From: CAZMNY01 sp964567745
Lineage (GTDB): Bacteria; Planctomycetota; Planctomycetia; Pirellulales; Pirellulaceae
Length of the DNA: 64,000 nt
Assembly (NCBI GenBank): GCA_964567745.1
Contig: CAZMNY010000007.1
Span: 62,001 to 126,000 of the forward strand
Direction: 5' to 3'
The stretch's first letter is position 1; the number at the start of each line of letters is the position of its first letter. Both the position numbers and the translations under genes were made by a program. The notes under the pieces were generated by a model that was given only the letters and a program-made list of their open reading frames with translations, searched no databases and was not told the origin of the DNA. Of this stretch, positions 10,201 to 16,792 are shown in pieces.

Positions 10201-10289
10201 GCTCGACAAACGGTGAGGGTCGAAATCAGGACCGTCGCCGCGACCAAGCAGCGGCCAACGAATCGCTTAGTACATTCACGTCGAAACAT
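7242..10289 (-). CDS. PVC-type heme-binding CxxCH protein: membrane-bound dehydrogenase domain, HEAT repeats, cytochrome c tail
   Basis: A 1015-residue exported protein with the planctomycete/verrucomicrobial architecture. After a signal peptide (LVAATVLISTLTVCRA), residues of about 45-430 form a propeller-like 'dehydrogenase' domain with calcium-like loops ('DKDGDGVYGDSQ', 'KDTDGDGAADVKE'). Armadillo/HEAT-like helices fill the middle, and the C-terminal 135 residues hold one c-type heme site, CRTCHK, followed by 'GPNLATIQNRTPD' and 'SLMPEGLEKW' with the likely Met ligand. These proteins are thought to act in periplasmic oxidation of sugars or other organics, but no reaction is established. 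AAAGGA lies upstream of the ATG. About 65 bases separate it from the VOC gene. Confidence 0.93.
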   Translation of the reverse strand: MFRRECTKRFVGRCLVAATVLISTLTVCRAVDEQATNADPKSLRVPPTEPSAAVDTFKVIDGFQMQLVAHEPDVLEPIVIAYDANGLMYAAEYLKFPHFAVKGKRASGRIRLLHDKDGDGVYGDSQVFVDGLEWPTGICPWNGGVFVMAAPDLWYLKDTDGDGAADVKEKVYTGFGFNNEEGTANNLIWGLDGWIYGAGSNSGGEIRPADQPTARAVSLRGRDFRFRPSLVVPATPAVAFEAISGSEQFGNTFDDWNNRFICQNSKPAVHVILPARYLARNPYLPVPAVRRNIWTGGRVYRASPAEPWRLVRSKLRLAQKRNWAAPYVAHDVFTACTGVTIYRGAAYPEKYRGNLFVGDVQSNLIHRRTMHADGVSFMSQRADKETEMVRSRDNWFRPANMINAPDGTLHIIDMYREVIETPDSLPDEIIAKIDLLSGSDRGRIYRLAPPGFKTPPPPKLGSASTAELVSQLGNPNGWWRDTAGRLLFERQDNAAIEPLRALIRESDSELAQLHALHALQGLDALDSESLARALRSRSFGVREHAVRLAEPMLPRSDSTQSAREPSLRLLKLVAALARDDNQRVRFQVAFSLGETDDPHAAVALADIAKRDAGDSWMRTAVLSSSLRQADGMLESLLADEKFSASTTGRQFLRQLSLVVGGRDNTDSVIRVLKLLESSPGGKSPVVRRTIVLGIGEGLRRSRSGLGRYLQESTAAAEMLGGLIDSAKKTLANRSANAKQKQPAIEMLTHGRFDDVAEPLTEMLDSRQPPVVQLAAVQALGGFSQAAVSESLVAAWQGLSPSVRGEVVETLLGRPEWTVALLDAIESEQVSPTYISPIRKARLVKHADASIRNRAATLFGSAEPSPRREVLDRYKLASIMTGDATRGAKVFEKNCRTCHKVSGRGHDVGPNLATIQNRTPDALMIQVLDPNREVLANYTQYIIVLNSGRVVSGLIASESPTSITLKRAENVQETILRQNIDEIIGSGKSLMPEGLEKWIDQQQMADLLAFLLNLKK

Positions 10290-10418
10290 CGTTGTCCTTT
10301 GCCTTCAATTTGATTCGAAAACAACCGCATTCTCATCGTCGCGGGTCGAAACCAAATAGACACGAGCCAATCGCCGCGTGCAAATACCGACTCGACCGAG
10401 GTATGCAAAAAAAACGCA

Positions 10419-10628
10419 TACGCGGAGATCGCAAAAGATGCGCAGATAAATCGGATTCGTTTAACCCGTGGCCGCAGGCAAGGCTGCAAATAGAGGCCGC
10501 CTGGAATGTCGAATCACAAGCCAGGGCTGACGACCGATGTGTGTAAGAAAGGGGGCTCACGCGGAGATCGCGAAGGATGTGCCGAACCGCCAATTCATTT
10601 AACCCGTGGCCGCAGGCAAGGCTGCCGA
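10419..10628. repeat. Two direct copies of a ~70-bp repeat (family D)
   Basis: 'ACGCGGAGATCGC' begins each copy (about 10419 and 10559), and each ends in 'TTTAACCCGTGGCCGCAGGC' plus AAGGCTGC (10459-10487 and 10597-10626). A third, shorter copy of the second motif lies at 25309-25331. They fill the gap upstream of the PVC-type gene. Confidence 0.7.
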
Positions 10629-10643
10629 TACGGGCATAAAAAA

Positions 10644-10669
10644 AAGCGGGAGGATCTAACCTCCCGCTT
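10644..10669 (-). terminator. Rho-independent terminator of the His-rich repeat protein gene
   Basis: A perfect 10-bp stem (AAGCGGGAGG / CCTCCCGCTT) with a six-base loop. On the minus strand it is followed by eight T, placing it about 60 bases after the stop of the gene at 10729. A weaker T run follows on the plus strand. Confidence 0.9.
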
Positions 10670-10728
10670 CTTTGGATTAATTTAGTCCGACCTAACGTGC
10701 CGGCTCTTTTCGCGTCGCTAAACAGCGA

Positions 10729-11808
10729 TCAGTTCTTGCTCTTTGCTCGCAGCTCTTTGATCTGCTTTTCCATCTGGTCGAGTCGACGAAGAATCAAGTC
10801 GAGCTTGTCGGTGACGGATTTCTCCTTCGACTCGCTCTTCTTCTGAATCTTGATCCGACCGCTACGAGTTGGAACGGGGTTCTCGAACGTCAATTCGATT
10901 TCCTTCTGAACTTCTTTTGGAAGACCGTTCAAACCGCCCAGATTCAGGACGCCGCCTAGTTTGATCTCTCGCTTCTTTCCATCGGGACCAATCACGATCG
11001 CTTTGCCTTGAGCTCCCTTGGCAGCTCCCTTCTTGTGTTGCTCGATCGCTTCTTCCACATGCAGAAGAATGCCGTGCGGAAGACCCTTCAAACCTCCGCT
11101 CTTGCCCAGGTCGATTTCATGCTTTTTGCCGTCGGGTCCGACGACGACTGCTTTGCCAAAGATGGTTTTGGCGCCGTGCTTGTGATCGCCGTGTTTGTGA
11201 TCGCCGTGCTTGTGTTCTGCGCCCTTCACGGCGGCTTCGACTTTCAGGCGGATCTCTTTGGGAAGTCCCTTCAGAGCGCCACCAAGGTTCAGTTTGCCGT
11301 TGTCGATGCTCAGGTCGACTTCCTTCTTTGCGCCGTCGGCGCCTATAATGATCGCTCTAGCTTTCGAGCCTTTGGCGGCTTTGAAATCGGCGCCCTTCAT
11401 GGCCGCTTCGATCTTCTCTCGGATCTCTTTCGGGAGCCCCTTCAACGTCCCGCCGATCTTCAACTGACCTTCCTTGATGTCGAGGTCGATGGCCTCAAGC
11501 TTGCCGTCGGCACCAACCTTGAAGCCCTTGCTGAAGACGTTGATGGACGACTTCTTGCCGGCCTTCTTGATACTCTCTTCAATCTGCTTGCGAACTTCAG
11601 GTGAAGCGTTCTTGAGCGCGTCGCCGAGATTCAAGACTTGAACGCGAACCGCCTTGCCGGCTTTCGCTTCTTTTTCGTCGCCGTCCACTTTGACGATGAC
11701 GCGACGTCGGACTTCCTTCTTTTCCGTCTTCGTTCCGTCGTCGTCGGCAATCGCGGACGGCGCGAGAAGACAGCAGATCATCATCGATAGAAACGCTCGG
11801 CACTTCAT
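10729..11808 (-). CDS. Secreted repetitive protein with His-rich segment, function unknown
   Basis: A 359-residue exported protein (signal peptide ending near LLAPSAIADD) that I do not recognise. It contains four to five degenerate repeats of about 45-60 residues. Each has a 'GADGKxxxIDL' beta-like part, then 'LxLGGxLKGLPKEIR' and an amphipathic helix 'KIEAAMKGA' (repeats near residues 95, 145, 215 and 265). Between repeats two and three is a tandem HKHGDHKHGDHKHG stretch (DNA about 11178-11220), a possible metal-binding loop. The C-terminus is a charged, coiled-coil-like helix ('LILRRLDQMEKQIKELRAK'). An AGGAG lies upstream of the ATG, and a strong terminator follows. It is downstream of, and on the same strand as, the sigma/anti-sigma pair, but 80 bases away. 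Confidence 0.8.
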   Translation of the reverse strand: MKCRAFLSMMICCLLAPSAIADDDGTKTEKKEVRRRVIVKVDGDEKEAKAGKAVRVQVLNLGDALKNASPEVRKQIEESIKKAGKKSSINVFSKGFKVGADGKLEAIDLDIKEGQLKIGGTLKGLPKEIREKIEAAMKGADFKAAKGSKARAIIIGADGAKKEVDLSIDNGKLNLGGALKGLPKEIRLKVEAAVKGAEHKHGDHKHGDHKHGAKTIFGKAVVVGPDGKKHEIDLGKSGGLKGLPHGILLHVEEAIEQHKKGAAKGAQGKAIVIGPDGKKREIKLGGVLNLGGLNGLPKEVQKEIELTFENPVPTRSGRIKIQKKSESKEKSVTDKLDLILRRLDQMEKQIKELRAKSKN

Positions 11809-11888
11809 TCTGACACTCCTGGTAGATTTTCAATACAAGGTTGGTTCAATTTAGTTTGGCTGACTATTGCGGTTCGCCGCTGTGGCGA

Positions 11889-12515
11889 TCAGTTCTGGTT
11901 GGAGACGAGCGACACGCGGCGTTGAGGTACGACATAACGTCCACCGTCCCGATCCTGAACGATGTAGATGATTGGACTTTCAATCACATCGAATCCCTGC
12001 TCGCCGATTTCGCTGCGCGATTGGGGGCTGAGGATGTCGGTCGTTAAAAAGGGCCGCACATCGTTGCCGATTGTCGCGACGTTGTCCAGGTCGGTATTTT
12101 GATTCGAATCGACTGCGGCAGGCAACAGAACGTAAGTATTGCCGTCGCCGGCGTTTTCCAGCAACGGCGGCTGCGCGATTGGCAGGCTGCGATCGCTTGG
12201 CGTTTTCGCCGAGCGACCAAGGAGCCCGCCGACAACAAGTGCGAGCAAGGCAACGGCAGCGTACGCGAGCAGATTTCGAGCCTGCAGCGTCCACGTCGAC
12301 AGCGGCTTCGTTGTTTTCTTGGGTAAAGGCAAATCGTCAACCTGCAGTCCGTTCAATTCCGTGCGCAACACTTGCTCCTCGACAAACGCCAAGGCGACGC
12401 GGCGCCATTGTTCTGGTTGCTCGTCCACACATTCCAGAAAGACGCTGCGTTCGGATTCGGACAAGCGGCCGTCGAGCAGGCGTTGCAGTTCCATTTCGTC
12501 GATTTCGATTGTCAT
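11889..12515 (-). CDS. Putative anti-sigma factor, single-pass membrane protein
   Basis: Overlaps the sigma gene by four bases (ATGA), implying translational coupling. The 208-residue product has an acidic N-terminal helix region ('ELQRLLDGRLSESERSVFLE') like the sigma-binding part of planctomycete anti-sigma proteins. A single transmembrane helix ('LLAYAAVALLALVVGGLLG', about residues 82-100) and a periplasmic tail without a recognised domain follow. No zinc-binding HxxxCxxC motif is seen, so it is not a ZAS-type factor. The role rests on position and topology. Confidence 0.7.
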   Translation of the reverse strand: MTIEIDEMELQRLLDGRLSESERSVFLECVDEQPEQWRRVALAFVEEQVLRTELNGLQVDDLPLPKKTTKPLSTWTLQARNLLAYAAVALLALVVGGLLGRSAKTPSDRSLPIAQPPLLENAGDGNTYVLLPAAVDSNQNTDLDNVATIGNDVRPFLTTDILSPQSRSEIGEQGFDVIESPIIYIVQDRDGGRYVVPQRRVSLVSNQN

Positions 12516-13087
12516 GACTTGTCCTCGCTGTTGTGCAACGCCGCCAGTTTCGCACGCAGATTCTGTTTCGCGCGAACCAATCGATACTCAACCACTCGAT
12601 CACTCACGCCAAATCGTTCGGCGAGTCGCCGGTAGCTCCAGTTTTCGCTGTACTTCAAAACGAACAGCTCCCGCTCGTCCTGAGACATGAGGGCGAGCGC
12701 CTTGCGAAGCAGCTCTCCGCGTTCCGAGGCCAACACCCAATCGGGGTCGGCTTGCTGACTCAGCTGTTCACCCGACTCGCCCACGGACTCGACAAGCTTC
12801 TTCTGGCGGTATTTGCCACGCATGTAGTCAGCCGCGCGGCGGACCACGATTCGATAGAGCCACGCGCGGATTTTCGACGGGTCGTTCGGATGCCCATTTT
12901 GGCGAAAGACGGCGAGCGACACTTCCTGCATGACATCTTCGACGGCATGCTGGTCGTCAACGCGGGCTCGAGCGACATCGGTCATCCAACCGCGATGGGC
13001 GTCCAACTCGCCTGTCCAGTCGATCGGTAGTGGATTGTCGGTGCTCAAAATCTTGTCGTCCCGTGCCGGCGCAGCTGTCGTTGACAA
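12512..13087 (-). CDS. ECF-type RNA polymerase sigma-70 factor
   Basis: A 191-residue ECF sigma factor. Region 2 is seen at 'HAVEDVMQEVSLAVFRQ' followed by 'IRAWLYRIVVRRAADYMR', the usual core- and -10-binding helices. Region 4 is 'MSQDERELFVLKYSENWSYRRLAERFG', then 'VEYRLVRAKQNLRAKL', the -35-binding helix-turn-helix. It is followed by the anti-sigma gene with a four-base overlap, so the pair should form a membrane-signalled regulon; its targets are not visible here. The start shown is a TTG without a good ribosome site, so the true N-terminus may be some codons downstream. Confidence 0.9.
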   Translation of the reverse strand: MSTTAAPARDDKILSTDNPLPIDWTGELDAHRGWMTDVARARVDDQHAVEDVMQEVSLAVFRQNGHPNDPSKIRAWLYRIVVRRAADYMRGKYRQKKLVESVGESGEQLSQQADPDWVLASERGELLRKALALMSQDERELFVLKYSENWSYRRLAERFGVSDRVVEYRLVRAKQNLRAKLAALHNSEDKS

Positions 13088-13349
13088 GACTAGTCGCCGC
13101 CCAGCGATCGATCCCCGAAGAATTCTCGCAAAAAGTCCAAAATAGACCGATTTGCGAAGTTTAGTCGCCTCTGGCCCGTGGTGCCAAAGACGCTTCTATT
13201 CTAGCAATCTGGCGATTCTTCCATCTCCCCTGTAACCTCGCGCGACCCCAGCCCCACTAGTCTTGCAAACCTTTCTTGGTTCGACCCGGGCGAGCCGAGC
13301 AAGGTGGGCGGACAGAGTCGATTTACCTCAAGACAGATGGAGAAACGGT

Positions 13350-14024
13350 ATGAGTAGGTCCTTTTTGCGAGCGTTCAGCGGAGCGCTCGTTATTCTCGTC
13401 GGCACCGCGCTGGTGGCCGAGGCACAGCCGCCGTGGGTGCAGGGTCGCGGCGGATCGGGCCCGCCTTGGATGCGCGATACTGGGGCTTCGTCCTGGACGC
13501 AAGGCCGCGGCGACACTGGGGCACCGCCCTGGGTGCGCGAAACGGGGGCTCCGCCCTGAATGCGCGATACTGGGGCTTCGCCCTGGGTGCAGGCGCGCGG
13601 CGGAACGGGCGCGCCTCCCTGGGTTCAAGCGGGTGGAAGACATCCGGCTGCACGCGGCGCGGCCGGCGCAGCTCGATTTGCTCGCCTCGACACGAATGGA
13701 GACGGCAAGATCACAAAGGACGAGCTGTTGGCGATGCATGCCAAGGCCGACGCGAATGACGACGGTGCGATCACTCGCAACGAGATTGAGAGTCATGTTC
13801 GGTCGTCGGTAGGAGCTGGCGTAACGGGTGCGGGCGAAGCTTCGAGGCGTCGCGGCGGTCGACCGTCCGCAGAAGCACTCTTTGGTCAGTTCGACAAAGA
13901 TGCGGATGGCAGCCTCGATGCGGATGAGGTCCCGCCTCAAGTTTGGCGCCGACTCGGCACGGTCAAGGACGATGGTCAAGGTTCAAGCTCATCGAGCGAG
14001 ACAGCGAATGAAGCGATTGATTGA
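13350..14024 (+). pseudogene. Secreted EF-hand protein interrupted by an in-frame stop
   Basis: GGAG precedes ATG 13350; the product starts with a signal peptide (LRAFSGALVILVGTALVAEA), then PPW-containing repeats (PPWVQGRGGSG, PPWMRDTGA, PPWVRETGA). The next PPW is PP-stop: the codon at 13557-13559 is TGA where TGG is expected, and an ATG follows at once. The same frame then runs on through more PPW repeats to two canonical EF-hand calcium loops, 'DTNGDGKITKDE' and 'DKDADGSLDADE', plus a middle degenerate pair ('DANDDGAITRNE'). With the stop, full translation needs readthrough or TGA-ATG reinitiation without a signal peptide. It could equally be a single-base error. It is divergent from the sigma gene. 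Confidence 0.8.
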
Positions 14025-14036
14025 GGAGTCGAAGCG

Positions 14037-14759
14037 ATGACTGACGTCGACGAGCTACTGCGTGATCTCGCCGATTCCGCGCGAAACGAAACATCGCCGC
14101 CAACAGTCGATGTTCAACAACGCGTACGCCGCACGATTGCCGGCCGAGTGCGTTTGGGGCAATTGGATTGGGCTCGAATCGCATTTGCGGGCGTCGCCAT
14201 TGCCGTCGCTGCAAGTTATGTCGGACCCCTGGGTCTGCGTCATGCCCTAAACGCATCGCGACTTATCACACTAATCAACCACCGCTCGAAGCAGGCTCGT
14301 CGTGAATCCAACCGAAACAGAACGCCGACCCGCGAACGACCCCGTTGTGGCAAGTCGTCGATCATTGCCCTATTGGCTCAGTTGATTGTGTTGCTGCTCG
14401 TGTTCGCTGCCGGCGGAGTCCTCGGCGCCACGGTGGCGACTCGAACGATCTTCTCGAGGATGCAAGCCTACCGAGCCAACTCGCCGGTCTTTGCTGAGGA
14501 CACAGTCTCTCGACTGCAAACGAGACTCGGGCTAGACGACTCGCAGAGCAAACTCGTTCGCGAGATCGTCGCACGTCGTCACAGCAGGTTGATCGAGTTT
14601 CGACGTCATGGCGCTCAAACGATGAACAAAGAGTTCGACGCCTTAGAACGAGAAGTTGCCGAGGTGCTCGACGAGCGCCAAGTTCTCCAGTGGCGCGGAA
14701 CCGCCAGGGTCGTCCGTGATCGATTTCTTCCACTCCAGTCAGGCCACGAGTCGAACTGA
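14037..14759 (+). CDS. Membrane protein, possibly two genes merged by frameshifts
   Basis: The frame from ATG 14037 (GAGGAG upstream) gives 240 residues. There is a short cytoplasmic N-terminus and a hydrophobic segment ('IAFAGVAIAVAASY'), then a basic stretch, a strong transmembrane helix ('LAQLIVLLLVFAAGGVLG'), and a periplasmic helical tail ('LGLDDSQSKLVREIVARR') like Spy/CpxP-type heavy-metal or stress sensors. Between about 14205 and 14375 the +1 frame reads more naturally: it gives 'SLQVMSDPWVCVMP' plus a stop, then a GTG (14302) with 'NPTETERRPANDPVVAS'. So the original state may be two small genes. I cannot decide from sequence alone. Confidence 0.55.
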   Translation: MTDVDELLRDLADSARNETSPPTVDVQQRVRRTIAGRVRLGQLDWARIAFAGVAIAVAASYVGPLGLRHALNASRLITLINHRSKQARRESNRNRTPTRERPRCGKSSIIALLAQLIVLLLVFAAGGVLGATVATRTIFSRMQAYRANSPVFAEDTVSRLQTRLGLDDSQSKLVREIVARRHSRLIEFRRHGAQTMNKEFDALEREVAEVLDERQVLQWRGTARVVRDRFLPLQSGHESN

Positions 14760-14899
14760 CCCGACAAGCGGCCTCGTGACTTGCAGACTGTTGTACAATG
14801 ACAACTGTCGCAAGAATTGTGGGAGCCGAACACATAAGCGAAAACGGCAAGTCGTAGCTGAGTGAAATACGCAAGGACCCCCACGCTGCATACGACCCC

Positions 14900-14983
14900 A
14901 ACGAGCTTGCTCGTTCGGGTCGAGGGTGGGGGCGTCGAGCCGGGTTAGCGTTGAATCTCCTTCACCGAACGAGCTTGCTCGTT
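14900..14983. repeat. Two family B palindromes in inverted orientation
   Basis: AACGAGCTTGCTCGTT occurs at 14900-14915 (flanks CCCC/CGGG) and again at 14968-14983 (flanks ACCG/GGGG), so the two copies point in opposite directions. A degenerate copy follows near 15299. They lie in the ~640-base gap after the membrane ORF; the rest of that gap is family C and an inserted element. Confidence 0.8.
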
Positions 14984-15036
14984 GGGGTCGTGGCGGACGA
15001 CGAGGAGATTCGAACGGGCCCACAAACCTCCGCCTC

Positions 15037-15250
15037 GCGCACCTGTCGGCCAACGGCCAACCTCATCGTAGCCTAGGCTCTGTCCCTTAATTGGGATTGC
15101 ATAGAAATTGACATCAAGGAAGCTCGACGAATCGCGACCCGCTACGAGAAAAAACTCGAGCACTACCTCGCCATGATCTACATCGCGATCGCAAGAATGC
15201 TCATCAACTGGTATTAAGGGACAGAGCCTAGGGTAAACACCCCAGGTTTT
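15037..15250 (+). repeat. Family C repeat, split by an inserted miniature element
   Basis: The left part (15037-15072, with CGGCCAACGGCCAAC and CTCATCGTAGC) and the right part (15232-15250, GGTAAACACCCCAGG) together match the intact copies at 3370 and 23009. The insertion is at the point following GTAGC. Confidence 0.7.
15077..15227 (+). mobile_element. 151-bp IS5-like deletion derivative (MITE)
   Basis: Perfect 15-bp terminal inverted repeats GCTCTGTCCCTTAAT (15077-15091) and its complement (15213-15227), flanked by a CTAG duplication (15073-15076 and 15228-15231). This agrees with the YTAR target of the IS5 group. The interior is open and encodes a transposase C-terminus ('EARRIATRYEKKLEHYLAMI', stop at 15215-15217), like the RYEK...NYLAM end of IS5-type DDE transposases. 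Nearly all of the transposase is missing, so it is non-autonomous. Confidence 0.85.
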
Positions 15251-15332
15251 GGAGCGGTGACCGCGCTGCGTACCTTGTTAGCGTTGAGTCTCGCTCACCG
15301 AACGAGCTAATCTCGTAACTCACCGCGCAGCA

Positions 15333-15370
15333 CAAGACCCCAGTGAGAGAAACTTCTCGCTGGGGTCTTG
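15333..15370 (-). terminator. Stem-loop downstream of small secreted gene; terminator candidate without U-tract
   Basis: Arms CAAGACCCCAGTGAGAG and TTCTCGCTGGGGTCTTG pair over 15 of 17 positions around a four-base loop, 28 bases past the stop of the minus-strand gene at 15398. No T run follows, so intrinsic termination is uncertain; it could instead protect the 3' end. Confidence 0.4.
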
Positions 15371-15397
15371 AAGCCATTGGTCTACTACGGCGTGGTC

Positions 15398-15775
15398 CTA
15401 CCAGGGACCTCGGATGTAGTACGTTCCGAACTGGTCGGTGTGACTGGGCCACATCGGGGTCGGTCGGAATTGGCCGAAGGCACCTTCGCCGAAACCTGGG
15501 TAGGGTCTTTGATACTGATGGTAGATCGGCGTCATTGTCGATTGCGAGACGCCCCATCCGTAACGCGTTGACACATTCGCGGTGGGCGGTACGACAAGCG
15601 GGATGGGATATCCCGTGGTCGTATTGTAATAATCGCCATGCCATGCCCGCGAGCGCGCCATGGCGCGAGCGTTGCGATCGGTGCGGCGGGCGAGTAGGCC
15701 TTCGACGGCGAGCGATTCGGCGGCGGGTGCCAGGACCATCACCGCCGCGGCGGCTAGGACAATTCTCTTCAACAT
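15398..15775 (-). CDS. Small secreted protein, unknown function
   Basis: A 125-residue product with a signal peptide (MLKRIVLAAAAVMVLAPAAE). The mature part is rich in Tyr, Pro, Trp and Thr ('GDYYNTTTGYPIPLVVPP', 'HQYQRPYPGFGEG') with no domain I recognise. Composition is that of a surface or envelope-associated protein. It lies 85 bases downstream of another small Tyr-rich secreted gene on the same strand, so the two may be co-expressed. I do not recognise the family. Confidence 0.65.
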   Translation of the reverse strand: MLKRIVLAAAAVMVLAPAAESLAVEGLLARRTDRNARAMARSRAWHGDYYNTTTGYPIPLVVPPTANVSTRYGWGVSQSTMTPIYHQYQRPYPGFGEGAFGQFRPTPMWPSHTDQFGTYYIRGPW

Positions 15776-15860
15776 GGGTTAGCGTCCTTCATTGTTTGGG
15801 CGAGAAGGATGGATTCGTCAAGACGGATGGGTCTTGAGCGGGCGGATACGTGAGCGGGGC

Positions 15861-16331
15861 TTAGCGAGCGATCTTGAAATGACTCAGCGTACGGCCGACG
15901 TGGGTGAACGGCGCGCTGTAGTACTTGATGTGCGTGCGATTGAGTCCGCGTCCGCCATCGTAATACTTGTAGTACGTGCGGCCGTGGGCGTACATGAATT
16001 CGTGCGGCATGAACGGCTGGTACGTGATGTACGTGTGACCGACGTGCTGAGGAACAGGGCCGGGCGACATGTAAAGCGACGACCCGATCGTGCCGCACCC
16101 TACCGGCTGGTAGTAGTTATAGAACAGGTCCGGGTTGTGGGCCGGCCGCGGGAAGCAGTTCACACACGCGCCGTCATGGAGGTGGCCGACGGAGCCGTTG
16201 ACAGTGACTTCGCCATCGGTTGCGTGTTCAAGCACCGCAGGCTCGTCGGCTCGGAGGCTGGAGGTTCCCAGCAAACCGGCGGTCACGGCTACGGCAGCAA
16301 TCAGGTTCAAGGTCAAAAACTTGCGGCGCAT
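15861..16331 (-). CDS. Secreted Tyr/His-rich protein, unknown function
   Basis: A 156-residue product; AAAGGAG lies a proper distance before the ATG at 16331. The signal peptide is MRRKFLTLNLIAAVAVTAGLL with a likely cut near LRADE. The mature chain has two close cysteines ('DGACVNCFPRPAHNPD'), reminiscent of a CxxC metal or disulfide site, and many Tyr/His residues ('YNYYQPVGCG', 'GRTYYKYYDGG'). No known domain is visible. Similar small secreted proteins are common in Pirellulales, but I cannot name a function. Confidence 0.7.
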   Translation of the reverse strand: MRRKFLTLNLIAAVAVTAGLLGTSSLRADEPAVLEHATDGEVTVNGSVGHLHDGACVNCFPRPAHNPDLFYNYYQPVGCGTIGSSLYMSPGPVPQHVGHTYITYQPFMPHEFMYAHGRTYYKYYDGGRGLNRTHIKYYSAPFTHVGRTLSHFKIAR

Positions 16332-16792
16332 CTGTCCACTCCTTTAGGAGTCATTGTGAAACGGCGCGAGCGGGCGTGAAACGCGGGCCGAGCGGGCCGT
16401 GATTGATCCGGTCAAAACGACCTCCGCAAGGCGACTTTCAGTCTTCGCGGCGTCTATCGTGCTCACCCTATTACGGGTAAGTCTTTCTATCGCTATCGAA
16501 CCAATCGCACCCATCGCTCCAGTTGCAGGAAGCAACCCGACTGGGAAGCCTACAAGAGAGCGGCTATAATCCGCACCACCCGCCAACTTTGACCAGTTTG
16601 CCATCGCTTCCCAGACCGGCAACGGTCGTGGCGGGTTTCGCGATTGCCCCCTCGCGCGTATGATTTTGCTCGCCCACGCCCAGCCTTGCCCCGGTCTCGA
16701 ACCGAGCATTGGGTGAAGGCGAGAGGCAGCGGGGCTAAGCATGTTTCATCCACACTCTAGATTTGGCGTTTGCGGGTAAAGGAGTACCGAGG
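16332..16792. other. Intergenic region upstream of top6B
   Basis: About 460 bases between the divergent secreted gene and top6B. I see no supported gene, clear promoter pair or repeat-family member. The ribosome site AAAGGAG at 16778-16784 belongs to top6B. Confidence 0.4.

Noticed and set aside
15333..15370. Strong terminator call
   Set aside because: The stem is good but no T-run follows on either strand, so it is kept only as a low-confidence candidate.
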